64,000 nt of DNA, taken from CAJBNH01 sp964447285 (GTDB lineage: Bacteria; Myxococcota_A; UBA9042). Positions 60,001 through 64,000 of the stretch are shown in pieces; within the stretch, counting starts at the first letter, position 1; each line of letters begins with the position of its first letter. The stretch spans positions 1 to 64,000 of the forward strand of contig CAYURO010000005.1 in NCBI GenBank assembly GCA_964447285.1, in the 5' to 3' direction. Under the pieces are notes generated by a model that saw only the letters and a list, made by a program, of their open reading frames with translations, ran no database searches and had not been told where the DNA came from. Both the position numbers and the translations under genes were made by a program.

Positions 60001-60029
60001 TTGACGTCGTTCGGCCCCCCGACTATCAT
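60001..60029 (+). promoter_or_regulatory. Predicted promoter of the 60121 lipoprotein gene
   Basis: TTGACG at 60001-60006, 17 bases, TATCAT at 60024-60029. One of the best matches in the window; the leader would be about 85 bases. Confidence 0.6.
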
Positions 60030-60120
60030 CCCGCCCTTGCGAACGGCCTGCCCCGCAACGTCTTTGGGCTGCCGTCACGCGAACAACCCCCGCAGCAGTC
60101 CACCCTACGGCAGGTTCAAG

Positions 60121-61998
60121 ATGGTCAATTTCCGGAGCGCAGGCCTCGCGGCTCTCCTCGTCCTCACGGCAGCGAGCACTCTGGCAGGCTGCCAGCGTGG
60201 CGAGAAGTCATGCCGGTACTACAGCCTCGTGCTCGAGCGTTCGCAGACAGCGGACGACCGCCGCCGCGCGCTTGAGGAAATCAAGAAGCTGTCCAGCAAG
60301 GACCAGTTGAAGTGCGAGGACGACAAAGTCTTCGATCGCTTCAGCAAGTCGCTGACGGACGCCAAGTACCGGCCGTTCGTGCTCGAGATGCTCGAGAACT
60401 TGGGGCGCGCCAGCCCGGGTCTGAAGACGCGCTCTGAGAAGCTCGTCACGGCCGGCATGCGATTCAACGACTCCGCGCTGCAGGCCGCCGAGATCATTCG
60501 CACTTGGCGCCTCGAGAGCGCCGAGGCCGGCAATGCCTGGCTGCCGTCGAAGGAGACCGCCAAGACCATCGCGGAAATGATCCCGAAGGTCACTCAGGGC
60601 AGCTCGCGCGCCGCCCTGGTCGAGGCGCTGTTCCTGGCTGTGCCAGACCCCAAGGAGCGCGAGCAGTTCGAGGGCTTGCTCATCGATCTGGCCGACACCG
60701 ATCCGTCGCTGCAGACCGTCGAGGTCAACATCAAGGCCCTGCAGTACCTGGCCGAGATGCGCACCCAGAACCCCAAGGCCTTCGACGCCTACGTCCACGG
60801 TCTGTTCCAGCGTGACGCTGCCCGCGCCGAGACCTATGGCGCCGCCCGCCTGGCGCTGTCGACGCAACCTCGCGACAAGGTCGTCGACGCGATGCTGCTG
60901 CTCTACCAGCAGAAGGACACGAACTTCGAGGGTTGGGCCAAGCAAGCCGGTCTGTTTGACTGGGAGTGGAAGGAAGGCCCCAAGGTCATGCAGGTGCTGT
61001 CGGACTTGCATGATCCGCGCACGGCGTCGGTCATCATCACGGCGCTGGGTCAAGCCATCGACGCTTCCGAAGAGGGCACGCCCAAAAGCTTCGTCGCCGT
61101 CAACAAGGCGCTGCCGTGGGGCGCGTACATCACCAGTCGGTTGCAGCTGTCGCTTTGGGCGCTTGCTGCGATGGGCGAAGGTCTGACGCCCTATTCCGAG
61201 GCCATCGCTACGGTCGCCAAGACCGCAGGGCTGACGGTCGAGCAGCGCACGCTGCCCTTCATCGCGCTGGGCATGTCGGGCGCCTCCAACGCTTGGCCGG
61301 TGATGGCCGCGGCATTCCAGGCGATTCCTGACTTCGAGCGTCCCGACTTCCTGACGCCGATGTCCTACGCCGTGGAGACCGAGAATCTGGACGAGTGGAT
61401 CAAGATCATCGACGGCGACAAGAGCGAGGGCGTGACCAAGGGCCGCGCCGACCCGACCATCGTGGGTCGCATCAAGGTCGTGACCGACTGCAAGGCCGCG
61501 CTCGTCGGCGCCGCAGACGACAACGACAAGAAGATGAAGCTGGGCAAGTGCTACGAGGGCTTCCTGAAGACCGGCGACGACATCGCCAAGGAAAAGGCGG
61601 CGATTGGCCTGATCCATTTGGGCGCTCGCGGTGGTATCGACGTGGTTCCCGGCCTGATCGACGCGTTTGGCGTGTCGCAGCCGTCCTCGGTCACGCTGCG
61701 CCAGGTGCTGTTCGTCGGGTTCAAGGCGCTGTCGAAGCCCAAGCACATGAAGATGCTGTACGATCTGCAACAGATTCAGATCGGCCTCGGCACGGTCAAC
61801 CAGGTGTGGATCTGGGAGTTTGACGTGCTGCTTGCCCACTTGCTGCAGCAGCTCGAGGCCATCGACCCCAACGCGGCCGCTCCCGGCAACAAGCCGTTCG
61901 ACCCCGCGATGGAGAAGCCCTCGGCCCCCGCAGCTGCTCCTGCTGCCGCCCCGGCACCTGCCGCGCCCGCTGCCCCCGCCGCTCCCGCCGCGCCGTAA
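60121..61998 (+). CDS. HEAT-like helical lipoprotein with Pro-Ala tail
   Basis: A 625-residue lipoprotein: signal ending with Cys24 in STLAGC. The mature region is almost all helical and Leu/Ala-rich with armadillo/HEAT-like spacing (KYRPFVLEMLENLGRASPGL, SRAALVEALFLAVPDPKEREQFEGLLIDLA, LPFIALGMSGASNAWPVMAAAFQAI), ending in a Pro/Ala run of about 25 residues, perhaps a cell-wall or membrane spacer. No catalytic residues are seen. It may be a scaffold in the periplasm or at the surface. Confidence 0.8.
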   Translation: MVNFRSAGLAALLVLTAASTLAGCQRGEKSCRYYSLVLERSQTADDRRRALEEIKKLSSKDQLKCEDDKVFDRFSKSLTDAKYRPFVLEMLENLGRASPGLKTRSEKLVTAGMRFNDSALQAAEIIRTWRLESAEAGNAWLPSKETAKTIAEMIPKVTQGSSRAALVEALFLAVPDPKEREQFEGLLIDLADTDPSLQTVEVNIKALQYLAEMRTQNPKAFDAYVHGLFQRDAARAETYGAARLALSTQPRDKVVDAMLLLYQQKDTNFEGWAKQAGLFDWEWKEGPKVMQVLSDLHDPRTASVIITALGQAIDASEEGTPKSFVAVNKALPWGAYITSRLQLSLWALAAMGEGLTPYSEAIATVAKTAGLTVEQRTLPFIALGMSGASNAWPVMAAAFQAIPDFERPDFLTPMSYAVETENLDEWIKIIDGDKSEGVTKGRADPTIVGRIKVVTDCKAALVGAADDNDKKMKLGKCYEGFLKTGDDIAKEKAAIGLIHLGARGGIDVVPGLIDAFGVSQPSSVTLRQVLFVGFKALSKPKHMKMLYDLQQIQIGLGTVNQVWIWEFDVLLAHLLQQLEAIDPNAAAPGNKPFDPAMEKPSAPAAAPAAAPAPAAPAAPAAPAAP

Positions 61999-62046
61999 TT
62001 CTGCGCCGGCCCCCGCGTCGTTTTCCGCCAGCGAACGATCATCTCC

Positions 62047-62066
62047 CGCGGCCCTTTCCTGCCGCG
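62047..62066 (+). promoter_or_regulatory. Hairpin next to the ribosome binding site of the 62078 gene
   Basis: CGCGGC (62047-62052) and GCCGCG (62061-62066) around CCTTTCCT, ending at the start of GAGAGG. It could end the upstream transcript or modulate translation of the lipoprotein gene. Confidence 0.3.
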
Positions 62067-62077
62067 AGAGGTGACCC

Positions 62078-62797
62078 ATGCCCTGCGCTCTCCTCCGGCA
62101 CACCCTGCTGCCGTGTCTAACCGTGCTTGCATCCGCCTGTTTCTCGTTGCCGCCGTCCGCGCTGACGGGGCAGGAGGACACTGCCCAATCCCTGCAAGAC
62201 GTCCTCGCGACGACGGCCGATGGTGCGGACCCGACCGCCGTGCCGGAGACGTGTCTGCCCGTGCTGACGGGTGAGCTCATCGTCAACGAGGTGCTGGTGC
62301 GCCCCGGTGGTCTGGATGTTGACGGCGATGGGGTCTCGAACGGCCGTGACGAGGCGATCGAGCTCGTGCTGGACGCCTCGGCACCCGCGGCGCATCTGGA
62401 GGGCGTGACGCTGGAAGTTGACGGTGTTTTAAGGGGTTCCGTTCACCTTGCGGAGTGCGTGCCGACGGGAACGCTGGTGGTTCTGGTGGGGTCGACGACC
62501 CAGGCGCTGGACCTGCCGCCAGGCACCTTGGCCGTGCGCTTGGACAAGGTGCTGAAGCTGCCGGACGAGGGCGGGACGCTGGCCTTGCGCGGCGTGACGG
62601 GTTCCGTGTTGGCCCAGGTCTCGTGGCCGGCAGAGAAGGACGGTCTTGGGTCCAGCCGCACCCGCACCCGCGACGGCGACCGCAACGCCGGGTTCGCCCG
62701 GCACGCCGACCTGCCGCTGGCCAAGGGGCAACGCGCGTCGATCGGCTGGTGCTTGAGCGGCAAGACGCCTTGCGACTGCCTGCCTTGCGCGAAGTGA
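62078..62797 (+). CDS. Lipoprotein with lamin-tail-like domain
   Basis: A 239-residue protein. The signal ends with Cys21 in LASAC. A short Thr/Asp linker follows, then about 70-180 resemble a lamin-tail (LTD) fold: GELIVNEVLVRPGGLDVDGDGVSNGRDEAIELV, then HLEGVTLEVDGVLRGSVHL. LTD-like domains occur in secreted bacterial proteins, often next to nucleases; none is seen here. Four cysteines at the end (CLSGKTPCDCLPC) suggest a disulfide or metal site. GAGAGG precedes the ATG. Confidence 0.75.
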   Translation: MPCALLRHTLLPCLTVLASACFSLPPSALTGQEDTAQSLQDVLATTADGADPTAVPETCLPVLTGELIVNEVLVRPGGLDVDGDGVSNGRDEAIELVLDASAPAAHLEGVTLEVDGVLRGSVHLAECVPTGTLVVLVGSTTQALDLPPGTLAVRLDKVLKLPDEGGTLALRGVTGSVLAQVSWPAEKDGLGSSRTRTRDGDRNAGFARHADLPLAKGQRASIGWCLSGKTPCDCLPCAK

Positions 62798-62812
62798 CCG
62801 GTCAAAACGGCC

Positions 62813-62848
62813 GAGGGCCCGGCACCCCTTGCGGAGCCCCGGGCCCTC
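62813..62848 (+). terminator. Probable Rho-independent-like terminator
   Basis: A perfect 10-base inverted repeat (62813-62822 with 62839-62848), GAGGGCCCGG and CCGGGCCCTC, loop of 16, then AGGCCTTTC. It lies 15 bases after the stop of the 62078 gene. Confidence 0.6.
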
Positions 62849-62981
62849 AGGCCTTTCACATGGCGCTGGCGGTGGAACCTGAGCGGGCTGTGACGCAACA
62901 AGTCTATCGAACCGTTTCTCCCCGCCGGCGCGAGTCCGCATCGGCGAGCTTGGCGGCCCAACAACAGCACCAAGGACTCGG

Positions 62982-62995
62982 CGCAACTTGTTGCG
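62982..62995 (-). terminator. Small hairpin downstream of rpsA
   Basis: CGCAAC-TT-GTTGCG at 62982-62995, ten bases past the rpsA stop on the minus strand. No T run; weak. Confidence 0.3.
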
Positions 62996-63005
62996 GCACA
63001 AGTCC

Positions 63006-64000
63006 CTAGCGGCCCAGGTTCAGATCGCCCAGCTTCTCGCGGACCAGATCGCCGATGGTGGTCGGCCCGGCAGACGGATTGTCGTAGCCGGAGTAGTCCT
63101 CGTCCTCGTTGTTCACGCGCTTGATCGACAGGCCCAGCTTGCGCTCCTCGGGGATGACGCTGATGACCTTGACCTTGGAGGTCTGGCCTTCCTTCAGGGC
63201 GCTGTGGATGTTGTCGATCTTCTCTTCGGAGATCTCGGAGATGTGCAGGAAGCCCTCGATGAACTCGTCGAGCTCGACGATCGCACCGAAGTCCAGCAGC
63301 TTGCTGACCTTGCCCTCGTGCACCGAGCCGCGCGGGTACTTGCGCTGGATCTCGGCCCACGGGTCGGACGACAACTGCTTGATGCCGAGCGAGAAGCGCT
63401 CCTTCTCGGCGTCGATGTTGAGCACCACCGCCTCGACCTCGTCGCCCTTCTTGTAGATGTCCTGCGGGTGCTTGACCCGGTGGGACCACGACAGGTCGGT
63501 GACGTGGCACAGGCCGTCGATGCCGTCCTCGATGCCGATGAAGATGCCGAAGTTGGTGATGTTGCGGACCACGCCCTTGACCTTGGAGCCAACGGGGTAG
63601 GTGTTCGCCATCACGTCCCACGGATTCTGCTCGATCTGCTTCATGCCCAGCGAGATCCGCTTGTTGCGGCTGTCGATCTCGAGCACCTGCGCCTCGACCT
63701 CGTCGCCCAGCGACAGGACCTTGGACGGGTGCTTGACGCGCTTGGTCCAGGACATTTCGCTGATGTGGATCAGGCCTTCGACGCCCGGATCCATCTCGAT
63801 GAACGCGCCGTAGTCGGTCAGGCTGACGACCTTGCCCTTGACGCGCTGGCCGATGTTGTAGCGGGCCTCGATGTTGAGCCACGGATCCTCGAAGTTCTGC
63901 TTCAGGCCCAGGCTGACGCGCTCGCGCTCGGGGTCGTACTTGAGGACGCGGACCTTGACCTCCTGGCCGACCTCGAAGAGCTCGGACGGGTGGTTGACGC
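63006..64000 (-). CDS. rpsA: 30S ribosomal protein S1, C-terminal part (truncated by the window edge)
   Basis: The visible 331 codons read on from the right edge in one open frame and stop at 63006. At least three S1 RNA-binding repeats of about 87 residues are visible, with the marks GIEDGIDGLCHVTDLSWSH, ELDEFIEGFLHISEIS and EMDPGVEGLIHISEMSW, and between them DPWAEIQRKYPRGS-type linkers and ISLGMKQIEQNPWDV. S1 binds mRNA in translation initiation. The C-terminus is acidic and short (NNEDEDYSGYDNPSAG). The start lies beyond base 64000. Confidence 0.95.
   Translation of the reverse strand, partial: VNHPSELFEVGQEVKVRVLKYDPERERVSLGLKQNFEDPWLNIEARYNIGQRVKGKVVSLTDYGAFIEMDPGVEGLIHISEMSWTKRVKHPSKVLSLGDEVEAQVLEIDSRNKRISLGMKQIEQNPWDVMANTYPVGSKVKGVVRNITNFGIFIGIEDGIDGLCHVTDLSWSHRVKHPQDIYKKGDEVEAVVLNIDAEKERFSLGIKQLSSDPWAEIQRKYPRGSVHEGKVSKLLDFGAIVELDEFIEGFLHISEISEEKIDNIHSALKEGQTSKVKVISVIPEERKLGLSIKRVNNEDEDYSGYDNPSAGPTTIGDLVREKLGDLNLGR

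Noticed and set aside
62891..62995. Repeated CGCAAC/ACAAGT strings near rpsA, considered as an attachment site or CRISPR remnant
   Set aside because: Only short, irregular copies with no constant spacer length; most likely chance plus one small hairpin.

Overview
The window is 64 kb of gene-dense, GC-rich bacterial DNA from what looks like a member of the Myxococcota (the former Deltaproteobacteria). The evidence is a set of very large cysteine-rich lipoproteins carrying MopE-type DCDGxxDE motifs and CTDC-type repeats, a sigma54 activator with an FHA domain, HEAT-repeat lipoproteins, many GTG/TTG starts, and core housekeeping genes. I see no tRNA, rRNA, CRISPR array, insertion sequence or prophage. 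The only mobile-type element is a small hicAB toxin-antitoxin pair.

Layout, left to right. 0-10 kb: a nitrilase-family hydrolase divergent from eno, two small lipoproteins, an MBL-fold hydrolase, then (minus strand) a cysteine-rich lipoprotein followed by a bifunctional homocysteine methyltransferase/MTHFR, then an alpha/beta-hydrolase-like protein and serS. 10.6-15.3 kb (minus): a glycolytic operon gap-pgk-tpiA followed by secG and dapD; its PGK has lost many canonical active-site residues. 15.5-18 kb (minus): two coupled envelope proteins of unknown function. 18-23.9 kb: five genes linked by 4-nt overlaps, encoding an ArsA/GET3-like ATPase, an active/inactive pair of exported M16 peptidases (the second with an acidic linker and a histone-H1-like basic tail), a MESH1-like HD hydrolase and a lipoprotein. 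24-27.3 kb: pyrG, rsmI and hicAB. 27.4-30.9 kb (minus): pcrA, a MoaD-MoaE fusion and a conserved hypothetical. 31-38 kb: a CPBP membrane protease, a dksA-type regulator, an FHA-sigma54 activator coupled to a membrane glycosyltransferase, and an outer-membrane barrel candidate. 38.4-44.7 kb: two large cysteine-rich modular lipoproteins and a HEAT-repeat membrane protein. 44.9-50.3 kb: a five-gene run of response regulator, histidine kinase, polysaccharide deacetylase, FadL-like barrel and mutY. 50.4-55.7 kb: a patatin, glmM, pdxJ and nnr. 55.7-62.8 kb: a 1217-residue MopE/kelch lipoprotein, a small periplasmic protein, a HEAT lipoprotein and a lamin-tail-like lipoprotein. The right edge cuts the 5' part of rpsA (minus).

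Many intergenic regions carry a recognisable housekeeping promoter of the form TTGA(C/A)-N17-TAC(N)(N)T, so a local consensus can be proposed. Translational coupling (ATGA, GTGA, TGATG) is common. The annotation rests on reading motifs by eye; no database search was possible.
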